Positions 25,766-34,981 of a DNA stretch of 40,915 nucleotides are shown here, in pieces. The DNA is from Mycobacterium kyorinense (GTDB lineage Bacteria > Actinomycetota > Actinomycetes > Mycobacteriales > Mycobacteriaceae), in contig NZ_LZKJ01000198.1 of the NCBI RefSeq assembly GCF_001672775.1, forward strand, positions 1 through 40,915. Direction: 5' to 3'. Both the position numbers and the translations under genes were made by a program. Position 1 is the first letter of the stretch. Every line of letters starts with the position of its first letter. The notes beneath the pieces were generated by a model. It was not told where the DNA came from and made no database searches. It saw only the letters and a list, made by a program, of their open reading frames with translations.

Positions 25766-27193
25766 GTGGCTACCACAAGCCGACGAGACAGCGATGAACA
25801 CACTCACCAGCGGAAGTGGGCCCGCGACGAGATCCGGGTTTCTGATCCGGCTGCCATGCGCCGATCGATTGTCGGCACCGCGATCGGCAATTTCATGGAG
25901 TGGTACGACTTCGGCATCTACGGCTTCTTGGCCACCACGATCGCGCGGGTGTTCTACCCCACCGACAGCTCCAGCGCAGTCGGTCTGATCGCCACCTTCG
26001 GCACGCTGGCGGCCGCGTTCGCCGTGCGGCCGTTCGGCGGGGTTGTCTTCGGTTCGTTGGGTGACCGGATTGGCCGCAAAAAGGTGTTGGTCATGACGGT
26101 CACGCTGATGGCAGTAGGCACCACGGTGACCGGTTTGCTTCCCGGCTACGAGAACATCGGCATTTGGGCGCCGGTCCTGCTCATCGTCACGCGAGTCCTG
26201 CAGGGGTTCTCCACCGGCGGCGAGTACGTCGGCGCGATGACCTATGTGAGCGAACACGCGCCAGACCGCAGCCGCGGCACCCTGGCCGGGTTCCTGCCGC
26301 TGGGCACGCTGAGCGGGTATGTGGTCGGCGCGGCAGTGGTGACGGGTTTGCAGACGCAACTGCCGATCGCCGACATGCTGAGTTGGGGCTGGCGTATCCC
26401 CTACCTGTTGGGGGTTCCGTTGGCCCTCGTCGCCCTGTTCATGCGGTTGCGCATCGAGGAGTCGCCGGCCTACGAGCAGATGACCGAGAGCGAGAGCGAG
26501 GCCGGTAAGGGGGGCTGGCAACAATTCGAGCAGACGGTCGTGCAGCATCGGAAGTCGCTGTTGATCGTCATGGGGTTGGTACTGGCGGAGAACGTCACCA
26601 ATTACATGCTCACCGGGTATTTGCCCACGTATTTCAAGCAGGTCGGGCGCATCAGCGGCAGCACCGGCCTGTTGATGATCGTGGTGGTGCTGGCCATGAT
26701 GCTGGTGGCGGTGGTGTCGGTCGCCAAGCTGTCCGACCGCATCGGCCGCAAACCGATCCTGTGGACCGGGTGTGGGCTACTCATTGTCGCGTCGATCCCG
26801 GCATTCCTCCTGATCCGCCACGGCACCGGCTATGCGGAACGGCTGGTCGGGGTGATGCTCATCGGGATGATGCTGCTGTGCTTCAGCAGTGTCACGCCGT
26901 CCACGCTGCCGGCCCTCTTCCCCACCAATGTGCGTAACTTCGCGGTGGCTATCGGGTTCAACATCTCGGTATCGGCTTTCGGCGGTACCACGCCGCTGAT
27001 CGCCGAGGCCCTGGTATCCGGCACCGGCAGAGTGATGGTGCCGGCCTACATCCTGATGGCCGCGGGTGTGGTTGGCGTGGTCGCGGTGTGGTTTACCCCG
27101 GAGGTGGCCGGCAAGCGCCTACCGGGCTCCGGACCGTCGGTCAAAACCGAGCAGGAGGCGCACGCCATCGTCGAGGCCGGGCTACGGGAGTAG
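25766..27193 (+). CDS. MFS transporter, metabolite:H+ symporter (MHS/ProP-like) family
   Basis: 475 residues with about 12 transmembrane helices. The MHS hallmarks are present: GNFMEWYDFGIYGFLAT in helix 1, RPFGGVVFGSLGDRIGRKKVL (loop 2-3 motif), and VLQGFSTGGEYVGAMTYVSE in helix 5, much like ProP, KgtP and ShiA. It probably imports a small osmolyte, organic acid or shikimate-like compound with protons; the substrate is not decidable. Start GTG 25766 follows a TATACC -10 (25752-25757) by eight bases and has no ribosome-binding site, so the mRNA is probably leaderless. The stop is 4 bases from the convergent copD-ctaG stop. Confidence 0.9.
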   Translation: MATTSRRDSDEHTHQRKWARDEIRVSDPAAMRRSIVGTAIGNFMEWYDFGIYGFLATTIARVFYPTDSSSAVGLIATFGTLAAAFAVRPFGGVVFGSLGDRIGRKKVLVMTVTLMAVGTTVTGLLPGYENIGIWAPVLLIVTRVLQGFSTGGEYVGAMTYVSEHAPDRSRGTLAGFLPLGTLSGYVVGAAVVTGLQTQLPIADMLSWGWRIPYLLGVPLALVALFMRLRIEESPAYEQMTESESEAGKGGWQQFEQTVVQHRKSLLIVMGLVLAENVTNYMLTGYLPTYFKQVGRISGSTGLLMIVVVLAMMLVAVVSVAKLSDRIGRKPILWTGCGLLIVASIPAFLLIRHGTGYAERLVGVMLIGMMLLCFSSVTPSTLPALFPTNVRNFAVAIGFNISVSAFGGTTPLIAEALVSGTGRVMVPAYILMAAGVVGVVAVWFTPEVAGKRLPGSGPSVKTEQEAHAIVEAGLRE

Positions 27194-27197
27194 CCGA

Positions 27198-29210
27198 CTA
27201 GCGCTGACCGGAGGTGTCGCGGCGGGACAGTTCGGCCAGCATCGCGTTGTAGGCGGCCAGCTCGGCGTCGTCGTCTCGTTCGGCGGCGCGGTCCAGCCGC
27301 TTGGCGGTGCGCTGATCGCTGCGGCTCCACTGCACCAGCAACGCGATCATCACGATCACCAGCGGCATTTCGCCTGCCGCCCAAGCGATTCCACCCCCGA
27401 GTCGCTGGTCGCCGAGCAGATCGTTGTGCCAACTCAGCTGCAGCGAACGGTAGAAGCTTTCGCCGAGAATGTCGCGGGTGCCCATCAACACCACCCCGAA
27501 GAAAGCGTGCAGCGGCAACGACGCAAAAACGACCGCCACCTTGGCCAGCGGCGGGATCGGCCGCGGGGTGGGGTCGATGCCGATCACCACCCAATAGAAG
27601 AGGTAGCCGCTGAGCAGGAAGTGCACATTCATCAAGACGTGGCCCACATGGCTGCCGGCCGCGGCGTCGAAGATGCCGCCGAAGTACAGCCCGTAGAACC
27701 CGGCAACGAACAACACGGTGGCGACAACGGGGTTGGTGAGGAACCGCGACAACCTGCTGTGCAACGCAGCCAACAGCCACTCCCGCATACCGGGCGGCTC
27801 ACCGCGCCCCGCGGCCGGCAGTGCCCGCAGGGCGAGGCTGACCGGAGCGCCCAGTGCCAGCAGAATCGGAATCAGCATCGACAACAGCATGTGGGCTGCC
27901 ATGTGCATGCTGAACATCGCCGGCATGTATCGGCCCACCCCCGAGGACGTCACAAACAGCAGCAACCCGCAGCCCAGCAGCCAGGCCAGCGTGCGGCCGT
28001 GCGGCCAGCTGTCGCCGCGGCGGTGCAGCCGACGCCCGCCGGCCACATACAGCGCCGCAAGCACGATGGCCGCGGTGCCGAAGATCAGGTCGAAGCGCCA
28101 GTCGAACAACACCCGTACGGGAGTGGGCGGTCCGGCGAAGTCGTATCCGATCGCCACCTCAGGTATCGACGGTCTGACGATTGGCGGCGGTGGCGGCGGT
28201 GTGCGACCCAGGCCGACGGCGATCCCGAAGGTCATGCCGAACACCGCGGCCTCGATCAGCGCCAGCCGGATCAGCGCGCTTCGCGCGTTCGGATCTTTTT
28301 GCAGCGCAGCGACTCCGGTGCGTCGCTGCCGCCAGCCGACGACACCGAGCAGGCACAGCGCGACGAACTTGGCGAGCACCAGCCGCCCGTAGTCGGTGGT
28401 CATCAGATCCGACGGAACAACCCGCACGAGAGCATTGACGACGCCGCTGAGCGCCATTGCAGCAAAACACCACAAGGCCAAGGCGGAAAACCGCCGCGCC
28501 ACCAGAGCGGCGTGCCCGCCGTCGCGCATGGCATGGGCCACCAGCACCAACAGGCCCCCGGCCCACAGGCCGCCGGCGACGAGGTGAATCAGCAGGCTGT
28601 TGGTGGCCAGGTCGTGCGACCCTCCCGCCGAGGAGTGTCCGGTCAGGCCCAGCGGGACCAGCGTCACCAAGGACCCGCCCAGCAGCAGCGGCGTCCATGA
28701 CCAGCGCAGCACCGCCAGACTGGCCAGCATCACCGCGGCGGCGATCACCGCGGTCCACCGCCAAGCGTCCGCCGTGTTGACCAGGCCCGCTAGCGACCAG
28801 AGTGTCCACGGGTTGAGGTGAGCGGACAGCGGCTGACCGGACACGTCGGAAATGGTCAGCGGGACCAGCAGCGCCGCACACACCGCCCACCCACCGGACG
28901 CCACGGTGCCCAACCGCAGCGCGCGATAGCCGTCTGCGTCGAGCACGCCACTGTCCTGCGGCGGCACCATGAATGCCGCGAACAAAAACGACCCGACCGC
29001 CAGGACTGCGGCAATCTCCCCGGCGGCACGGACAAACGGCAGCCCCAGCGTGGTCCCCGGGCCCGGATCAGGCAGTCCGGTCGCGATCAGCGCATCGGCC
29101 AGCGACAACGCCGCGAGACCGGCGGCCGTGCAGCCGGCCAGGGCAGCGACGCCGACCAGCAGCGGCCACACGGTAGCGCGTCGCCGGCCACCAACCGCCG
29201 CATCCGTCAT
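27198..29210 (-). CDS. CopD-CtaG fusion: copper import / cytochrome oxidase assembly protein
   Basis: A 670-residue integral membrane protein. The N-terminal half (to ~360) is a CopD-type copper-resistance domain with about eight helices, including the segment LIHLVAGGLWAGGLLVLV. The C-terminal half (~385-640) is a caa3_CtaG domain, with the metal-type motif FSMHMAAHMLLSMLIP and GHVLMNVHFLLSGYLFYW. It resembles M. tuberculosis Rv0102. It likely moves or holds copper for oxidase maturation. Start ATG 29210: a TACCCT -10 (29222-29217) lies six bases upstream, so it may be leaderless. A frame extending to 29522 runs into plsB and is rejected. Confidence 0.88.
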   Translation of the reverse strand: MTDAAVGGRRRATVWPLLVGVAALAGCTAAGLAALSLADALIATGLPDPGPGTTLGLPFVRAAGEIAAVLAVGSFLFAAFMVPPQDSGVLDADGYRALRLGTVASGGWAVCAALLVPLTISDVSGQPLSAHLNPWTLWSLAGLVNTADAWRWTAVIAAAVMLASLAVLRWSWTPLLLGGSLVTLVPLGLTGHSSAGGSHDLATNSLLIHLVAGGLWAGGLLVLVAHAMRDGGHAALVARRFSALALWCFAAMALSGVVNALVRVVPSDLMTTDYGRLVLAKFVALCLLGVVGWRQRRTGVAALQKDPNARSALIRLALIEAAVFGMTFGIAVGLGRTPPPPPPIVRPSIPEVAIGYDFAGPPTPVRVLFDWRFDLIFGTAAIVLAALYVAGGRRLHRRGDSWPHGRTLAWLLGCGLLLFVTSSGVGRYMPAMFSMHMAAHMLLSMLIPILLALGAPVSLALRALPAAGRGEPPGMREWLLAALHSRLSRFLTNPVVATVLFVAGFYGLYFGGIFDAAAGSHVGHVLMNVHFLLSGYLFYWVVIGIDPTPRPIPPLAKVAVVFASLPLHAFFGVVLMGTRDILGESFYRSLQLSWHNDLLGDQRLGGGIAWAAGEMPLVIVMIALLVQWSRSDQRTAKRLDRAAERDDDAELAAYNAMLAELSRRDTSGQR

Positions 29211-29268
29211 GGATACAGGGTAGAAGCGGGTGGCCGGGTAATTTCGCCAGGCGTCCGGCCATCCAGAA

Positions 29269-31611
29269 TCAGCTCGCCGCGCGCCGCCGGGCCTCGGCTT
29301 CACGAGCGACGAACTGGTGGCGTGCGATCTGCGCCACGTGGTCGAAGTCGTGCAAAATTGCCCGCAACTCGCGCCGGAACGCGTTGCGCCGCTCAGCCAG
29401 GTCCGCCGCCGGCTCCAACAGCTGCTGATCGGCGACCACCTGTCGGGCGGTGGCGAACAACAACGTGGACACCGGTTCGCTGCTGCTGACTCGGCCCTGC
29501 GCGACGTATTGGCGACCGACACCGAGCGCCAATTGGGTCAGTTCTTTCTCACCGATATCTGCCGGGGCGTCGCGCAGCACGTCGGAGACAATTTCGTACG
29601 CCTCGAAGAAGACCCGAAGCATGGCGTCCGACATCAGCGGCCGCTTCTCGAAGAGCATCGCGTCGATCCGGTCACCACCCGCCGCGACGTGAGCTTCCCA
29701 ATCCTGATGCCACGCCATCTCTTCGGCGATGTTGTCCCGGAACGACGCTGAATCGGCGAAGTAAAAGTCGAACTTCAGCAGGTCTCTCAGCCGCATGGCC
29801 TGTTTCCAGAACGCCTCCACCCGATCGCCGTCGGCGTGCCCGGCATGGGCCAGCGCCAGTTCGACGATCGAGGTCTCCAGGAAGGCGTGGATCACCGAGT
29901 TGCGGTAGAACGCCGCGGCGTGCTCGTCTTCGGGCGCGATGCGCCACACCGGTTCTCGGCCGCCGTCCACACGGGTAACCGGATGCCCGTTGGACAGCGC
30001 GTCCACCGCCGCGCGAACACCCTCCGGTGTGCGTAGCCGCAGCGCACTGGTCGACACCGGGGTTTGTTTGCGCTCGAGGTAGTCCAACGAATCCTGCAGG
30101 GTGTGGTGCAGCTGGCCGAGCGTCAACGCCACGCCGTGGGTGGTCAGCAGCAGCGCAGACACCAGTCCGGTGGCGTTCACCGGGGTTGCCCGCAGGATCC
30201 GCCACGCCACTTCGAACGACATCTTCTGCAGGGCAAGGCGTCTGGCGGCTTCGTCTTGCGCTATCGGGCCGCCCGGTGGCCCAAGATGCTGCCGCATCGA
30301 AACGGCCTCGGGGAAGCGGACATAGATTTTGCCGTAGTTGCGTTCACCCTGGGCTTTGATGAAGTTGTACAGCCAGCTGAAACCCTCGGGCCGTTTTTCG
30401 CCACCGCGCGCATAGGCGGCGTATTCGGCGGTCTCGTGCAGTTGGTCGAAGCTGATCGAAACCCCTTGCAGCAGAATGTCGTCGCTGCGGCCGTCCAGAT
30501 ACGCGTCGGCTACATAACTCATCAGTCCGAGTTTGGGCGGCAGCATCTTGCCGGTACGCGAGCGGGTGCCCTCGATCGACCAGCTCAGGTTGAATCGCTT
30601 CTCGACGACGTAGCCGACATACTCTTTGAGCACGTATTTGTACAACGGGTCATTGCCGATGTTGCGCCGGATGAAGATGACGCCGGAGCGACGCAGCAAC
30701 GGGCCCATCACACCGAAGGCCAGATTGATGCCGGCGAAGACATGTACTGGGGGAAGCCGGTTTTCCTGCATCGCCACCGGCATCACCGCACCGTCGATGT
30801 AGGAGCGGTGCGAGAACAGCAGCACCGCCGGATGGGTTTCCAGCGCGGTACGCATCGCCGCTACCTGGTACTCGTCGTAGTCGATTTCTGGATCGAAACC
30901 CCGGCTGAGCATCCGGCCCAGGACGGAGACCATATCGACGGACACCCGGCTCCACCCGGTGGCGAGCTCGTCCAGCATTTCGCCGGCTTTCTCGACCGTG
31001 GCCCCAGGGATCTTCTCCAGCCCGGCGCGAAAACGCGCGGAGGCCAATATCTCCGGCCGTACCAGTCTCGGAGATTTGTATTGCGGTCCCAGAATTCGGT
31101 ATTCGGCGCGTTCCATCGCCAGCAGCGCGCGGCGGGTGACGAAGTGCGCGAAATCCCGTGGATTTTCGCCCACGGTGATGTCCCGCCACTGCTGACGCAG
31201 CTCGGAGACCTTCGCCGATTCGCCGGCCACCACGCGGGCACGTGAAGGTTCCGAGCGCACGATCTGCCGCTGCTGACGCTCGTTGGGGTGATACGGGTCG
31301 CGTCCCGGCAGCAGCGCCGACACGCGACTCAAGGCCGACGCGTCGGCCCGCGGCATCCAGAACACCCGCACCGGCACGATCGACCGGTCCTCGTCGATCT
31401 CGAGCTGTTCGACGAGCTGCGCGTAGTCGGCGGGCTGCGCGTTGCGCGGGGGCAGCCGTAGCACCACGATTTTGGTTTCAGGGTGGCGGGCGCGCTGTCC
31501 ATCCAGCCAGCGCTCAACAAGATCCGCTTCGATCGGTGAAGACACCGACGCCAACACCAGTGTGTCGTCGGTCGTGGTGAATGCGCTGGGATCGGCGGCC
31601 ACCGATGTCAC
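29269..31611 (-). CDS. plsB: Glycerol-3-phosphate 1-O-acyltransferase PlsB
   Basis: 780 residues. It acylates glycerol 3-phosphate at sn-1 to make lysophosphatidate, the first step of glycerolipid synthesis at the membrane. Acyltransferase motifs: I, LFSHRSYIDG with His268 and Asp273; II, GVIFIRRNIGNDPLYK; III, SIEGTRSRTGKMLPPK; IV, the ILLQGVSISFDQL region. It is collinear with Rv2482c (PlsB2, about 789 residues). The start overlaps the plsC stop by four bases (ATGA), making a two-gene translational unit plsC-plsB. Confidence 0.96.
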   Translation of the reverse strand: MTSVAADPSAFTTTDDTLVLASVSSPIEADLVERWLDGQRARHPETKIVVLRLPPRNAQPADYAQLVEQLEIDEDRSIVPVRVFWMPRADASALSRVSALLPGRDPYHPNERQQRQIVRSEPSRARVVAGESAKVSELRQQWRDITVGENPRDFAHFVTRRALLAMERAEYRILGPQYKSPRLVRPEILASARFRAGLEKIPGATVEKAGEMLDELATGWSRVSVDMVSVLGRMLSRGFDPEIDYDEYQVAAMRTALETHPAVLLFSHRSYIDGAVMPVAMQENRLPPVHVFAGINLAFGVMGPLLRRSGVIFIRRNIGNDPLYKYVLKEYVGYVVEKRFNLSWSIEGTRSRTGKMLPPKLGLMSYVADAYLDGRSDDILLQGVSISFDQLHETAEYAAYARGGEKRPEGFSWLYNFIKAQGERNYGKIYVRFPEAVSMRQHLGPPGGPIAQDEAARRLALQKMSFEVAWRILRATPVNATGLVSALLLTTHGVALTLGQLHHTLQDSLDYLERKQTPVSTSALRLRTPEGVRAAVDALSNGHPVTRVDGGREPVWRIAPEDEHAAAFYRNSVIHAFLETSIVELALAHAGHADGDRVEAFWKQAMRLRDLLKFDFYFADSASFRDNIAEEMAWHQDWEAHVAAGGDRIDAMLFEKRPLMSDAMLRVFFEAYEIVSDVLRDAPADIGEKELTQLALGVGRQYVAQGRVSSSEPVSTLLFATARQVVADQQLLEPAADLAERRNAFRRELRAILHDFDHVAQIARHQFVAREAEARRRAAS

Positions 31612-33224
31612 GATCGTCCTTTCGGCCGCGGTGCGCGTGGTTGAGGCTCAGCTTTCGCCGCCTTCTTGGCGGGCGTTTTGCGGGGCTTTGTCGCACGCTT
31701 GCGGGGCGCGGCCTTGGTTATCTGGCTGTACAACGCGGCTTCGGGGAGCTTGTCGACGGGCCAGTCGGCCAGCGTGTCCAAATACAGCTGGCGAACCTCG
31801 GCGATCCGGTCCGGCAAAGTATCCAGCGTCCAGTTACTCACCGAAATGGGCGGGAAGACAGCGACATCGACCGTGCCCGGATTCATCGTGCTGGAGTTTC
31901 GGGCGGCGACGACCTCGGCGTTGCGGATCACGATCGGGACGATGGGAATCCCTACCGCCATCGCCATGCGGAAGGCGCCCTTTTTGAACGGCCCCACGGT
32001 CGTGGTGTCGAGCCGGGTGCCCTCGGGCGCAATCACGATCGAAAGCCCGCTTTTGGCGCGCTCTTCGGCCTCGTGCAGCATCTCCACCGCAGCGTTGGGA
32101 TCATCGCGGTCGATGAAGACCGTGTCCAGCAGTTTGCCGAGCGTGCCCATGACCGGGTCGCTGGCCAATTCCTTCTTTCCGACACCGACCCAGTTGTCGC
32201 GCACCAGCGCCGCGGTGATGATCGGGTCGGCCTGGTTGCGGTGATTGAAGATGAACACCGCAGGCCGCTGGGCACTCAAGTTCTCGCCGCCGACAACGTT
32301 GAGGTTTACGCCGCTGGCCGCCAACAACAGCTGCGACCAGGTCGAGGTGAAGAAGTTCACGCCGCGGCGCCGGCTGCGGGTCAGCAGACCGATCCCGACC
32401 GCACCGGCGGCAACCGGGACCATCGAGCCGATGCCGACCAGCGCGCGCAGCGGCCCCGTGATCCCACCGCCGCCGCGGCTGGTGAACCGCAGGATCGGCC
32501 AGCCGCGCCGACGGGCAACAGCGGCCATCTTGCCTTCGGGATTGGTCGGCCGCGGGTTGCCGACCAGATACATCAACGCGACGTCCTCGTCGCCGTCGGC
32601 GTAGAAGTAGCTGTCTTTCAAGTCGATGTCGTGCTCGGCGGCAAACCCTTGCACAGCCGTGGCCTTGCCCGGCCCCCACAAAATCGGTTTCACCACACTG
32701 CCGGTGAGCACCCCGTTCTCGTCGGTCTCGAACTTGTTCGTCAACGTGTTGGGGATGCCGAGGAACCGGGCCACCGGCTCGACCTGCAAGGTCAACGCCG
32801 ATGAACTGAGAACCACGGTGTGACCGCGAGCTTGGTGCGCGCGCACCAATTCCCGCATCTCCGGATAGATCCGGCTCTCGATTTTCTGGGCGAACAACCG
32901 CTCGCCGATTTCTTCCATATCGCTCATCGGGCGTCCGCGCAGCGCCGAGGAGGCCTTGAGGATGAGTTCCTCGAACTCGATGCGGCCGAGCTGGTGATTC
33001 AGGCCGGCTTGGATCATGCCGATCAGCTCACCCACGCCCATCTCGCGTCGCCGGAAACGCTCCTGGGTCAAGATCACGCCGGTGAATCCGGCGACCAGGG
33101 TTCCGTCCAGGTCGAAGAACGCGCCGATCTTGGGGCCGGGCGGGCTGGCCATGATTTCGGCCACCGATCCCGGCAGCCGAAGATCACGGGGCGTCTTTCG
33201 CGACGAGCGGTCCTCCGCGGTCAT
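31608..33224 (-). CDS. plsC: Bifunctional HAD-IB phosphatase / lysophosphatidate acyltransferase PlsC
   Basis: 538 residues with two enzymes. The N-terminal HAD-IB hydrolase has FFDLDGTLVAG (nucleophile Asp38, Asp40), VLSSSALTLQVEP and YADGDEDVALM. The C-terminal 1-acyl-glycerol-3-phosphate acyltransferase (from ~300) has NHRNQAD (His328, Asp333), VFIDRDD and APEGTRLDT. The tail is Lys/Ala/Arg-rich (PRKRATKPRKTPAKKA). The acyltransferase makes phosphatidate. The phosphatase may dephosphorylate phosphatidate or a related lipid, but its substrate is not proven by sequence. ATG 33224 has AAGGAG at 9 bases. Matches Rv2483c. Confidence 0.95.
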   Translation of the reverse strand: MTAEDRSSRKTPRDLRLPGSVAEIMASPPGPKIGAFFDLDGTLVAGFTGVILTQERFRRREMGVGELIGMIQAGLNHQLGRIEFEELILKASSALRGRPMSDMEEIGERLFAQKIESRIYPEMRELVRAHQARGHTVVLSSSALTLQVEPVARFLGIPNTLTNKFETDENGVLTGSVVKPILWGPGKATAVQGFAAEHDIDLKDSYFYADGDEDVALMYLVGNPRPTNPEGKMAAVARRRGWPILRFTSRGGGGITGPLRALVGIGSMVPVAAGAVGIGLLTRSRRRGVNFFTSTWSQLLLAASGVNLNVVGGENLSAQRPAVFIFNHRNQADPIITAALVRDNWVGVGKKELASDPVMGTLGKLLDTVFIDRDDPNAAVEMLHEAEERAKSGLSIVIAPEGTRLDTTTVGPFKKGAFRMAMAVGIPIVPIVIRNAEVVAARNSSTMNPGTVDVAVFPPISVSNWTLDTLPDRIAEVRQLYLDTLADWPVDKLPEAALYSQITKAAPRKRATKPRKTPAKKAAKAEPQPRAPRPKGRS

Positions 33225-33273
33225 TCGGCGCGCTCCTTCTCATCGCTTCGCTCTGCATCGTCGCCGGCGCGGG

Positions 33274-34755
33274 TCATGAGCCCGATGCCGATCGGCTCGA
33301 TTCAGAAGACGCGGCGGCGAAGGAGGCGGGCACCGCGTGCGGCGCAGGCTCGCCGGCCAGCGCGAGGATCTCGTCGAAACCCTCCAACAGACAGCGGGCG
33401 AACAGTTCCTCATGCCGGACGGCGGCCCGGTCGTAACGCGCGGTGATCGTGCACATCCCGCCTCGCGAGATCAGCACCACCATGATCGCCACCCCCGGCA
33501 GGGGGCCAATGCCGTACTGGCGCAGCACTTTTGCGCCAGCGATGTAGGTGTCACCCGGATAGACGGGCAGGTTGCTGGCCTGCACGTCGGCGCTGACCAC
33601 CGAGCCGGTCATCGACTCCAGCAACGGCGAAGGCAAGACACTGAGCACCGGTGCGATGGACCCGATGATGTCCATGGCCGGCTCCTCGCGGCGCTGCGTC
33701 ATCTGCGCGCGGATCTTGCGCATCCGGGCCACCGGATCGGCCGTTCCCACCGGTGCAGCGAGGTTGACCCCGGTGAACCGGTTGCCGCCGGCGGGATCAG
33801 CTTCGGCGCGCAAGTTCACCGGTACCGCCATCGGTAACGTGGCGATCGGCACGCCGAGGGCTTCGTGGTAGCGGCCCAGCGCCCCGCACAGGCCGGCGAG
33901 GTAGGCGTCGTTGATCGAGCCCCCACCCCCCTTGGCGGCTCGGTGCAGATCCGACAGCGGGATGTCGAGCGCCTCGGTGCGGGTGGCCAGGCTGCGCCGG
34001 CGCAGCAGCGGCGACGGTTCGGCGGCCCGGCTCATCACCCGGACCCCCGAGCGGGCGTAGCTCAGCGCCCCGGCCAGTGCCGACGCTGGGCGCAGTACCG
34101 TCCGGCCGACCATCGACGCCGCTCCCCACAGCGCGCCCCGCACGCCGTCGACCACTGCTCCGGGCAGCTGGTTGATGCCTTCGCGCATCAGGTCGTTGGC
34201 AGACAGATCCTGCGGAATGGGTTGCGGCGGCGCAGGCGTGGCCGGCGGATCCCGCTCGAGGTCGTAGATGTGCGCGAACATCTCCACGCTGCCGACACCG
34301 TCGGTGACCGCGTGCGACAGATGCAGCAGGGTGGCCGCCCGTCCATCGGCCAGGCCCTCGATCAGCGTCGCGGTCCACAGCGGGCGCGCGATGTCCATCG
34401 GCGACTGCAGCATCACCTCGGCGAGGTCGACCACTTCCCGCAGGCTTCCCGGCGCCGCGACGCGCATCCGTCGCACATGGAAGTCCAGGTTGAAATCGGG
34501 ATCGACCACCCAGCGCGGTGCGGCCGTCGGCAACGTCGGCACGACGACTTTCTGCCGCAGCCGCAATACGCGCCGGGAGGCATATTCGAATCGGGTCCGA
34601 AAACGCTCCCAGTCCGGGGTGGTGTCGAGGATTTCCAGCGCCATGATGCCCGAGCGGGTCCGTGGGTTGGCTTCTCCGCGATGCAGCAGATAGTCGACCG
34701 CGCCCAGCGCGGTGGGCAATCCGGCAGCGTCGACCGACTCAGCCACCCTGCCCAC
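33274..34755 (-). CDS. Wax ester synthase/diacylglycerol acyltransferase family protein (Rv2484c type)
   Basis: 493 residues. The N-terminal condensation-like domain has the active-site motif LSHAVTDG (His148, Asp152), and the C-terminal WES_acyltransf domain has the conserved NRFTGVNLAAPVG and NLPVYPGDTYIAGAK (the canonical ND...N-type motif is modified). The canonical motif is HHxxxDG. Here the first His is Ser, while the more important second His is kept. The family makes triacylglycerol or wax esters from acyl-CoA. The start is GTG 34755; GTG 34746 is possible. It lies 49 bases before plsC on the same strand, fitting a glycerolipid pathway cluster. Activity is uncertain. Confidence 0.88.
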   Translation of the reverse strand: MGRVAESVDAAGLPTALGAVDYLLHRGEANPRTRSGIMALEILDTTPDWERFRTRFEYASRRVLRLRQKVVVPTLPTAAPRWVVDPDFNLDFHVRRMRVAAPGSLREVVDLAEVMLQSPMDIARPLWTATLIEGLADGRAATLLHLSHAVTDGVGSVEMFAHIYDLERDPPATPAPPQPIPQDLSANDLMREGINQLPGAVVDGVRGALWGAASMVGRTVLRPASALAGALSYARSGVRVMSRAAEPSPLLRRRSLATRTEALDIPLSDLHRAAKGGGGSINDAYLAGLCGALGRYHEALGVPIATLPMAVPVNLRAEADPAGGNRFTGVNLAAPVGTADPVARMRKIRAQMTQRREEPAMDIIGSIAPVLSVLPSPLLESMTGSVVSADVQASNLPVYPGDTYIAGAKVLRQYGIGPLPGVAIMVVLISRGGMCTITARYDRAAVRHEELFARCLLEGFDEILALAGEPAPHAVPASFAAASSESSRSASGS

Positions 34756-34810
34756 CCCCAGTTCGACGCGTCAGCCCTGGCTTTGCCACTCCACCCTCCG
34801 TTTCACACGC

Positions 34811-34981
34811 TCACACAACGCTAGTCCGGTTGGCGCGGCAGCGGTAGCCGAATGTGCGGATCGGCTCACCGGAATGAATACCGACGGAATTGCAAACGAA
34901 ATAGCCTGGCGGGCGGACGAATTGGTAATTCAGCCAGTCGCGCGGCGGGAGATTGGGGCCGCCGGTGTAACCCGTTTGCGC
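34811..34981 (-). pseudogene. Possible remnant of a small secreted protein
   Basis: On the minus strand the frame ending at 34811 reads AQTGYTGGPNLPPRDWLNYQ and continues with FVRPPGYFVCN and FGYRC. It looks like the mature part of a small exported mycobacterial protein with two Cys and no upstream signal peptide. It overlaps the 3' end of lipQ in another frame and occupies most of the 174-base gap between lipQ and the WS/DGAT gene. It has no start codon of its own that I can support. It may equally be chance coding-like DNA. Confidence 0.22.

Noticed and set aside
27066..28700. 544-codon open frame on the plus strand across copD-ctaG
   Set aside because: Composition is dominated by His, Gln, Arg and Pro, as expected for the antisense of a hydrophobic membrane protein; the minus strand shows clear CopD and CtaG motifs.
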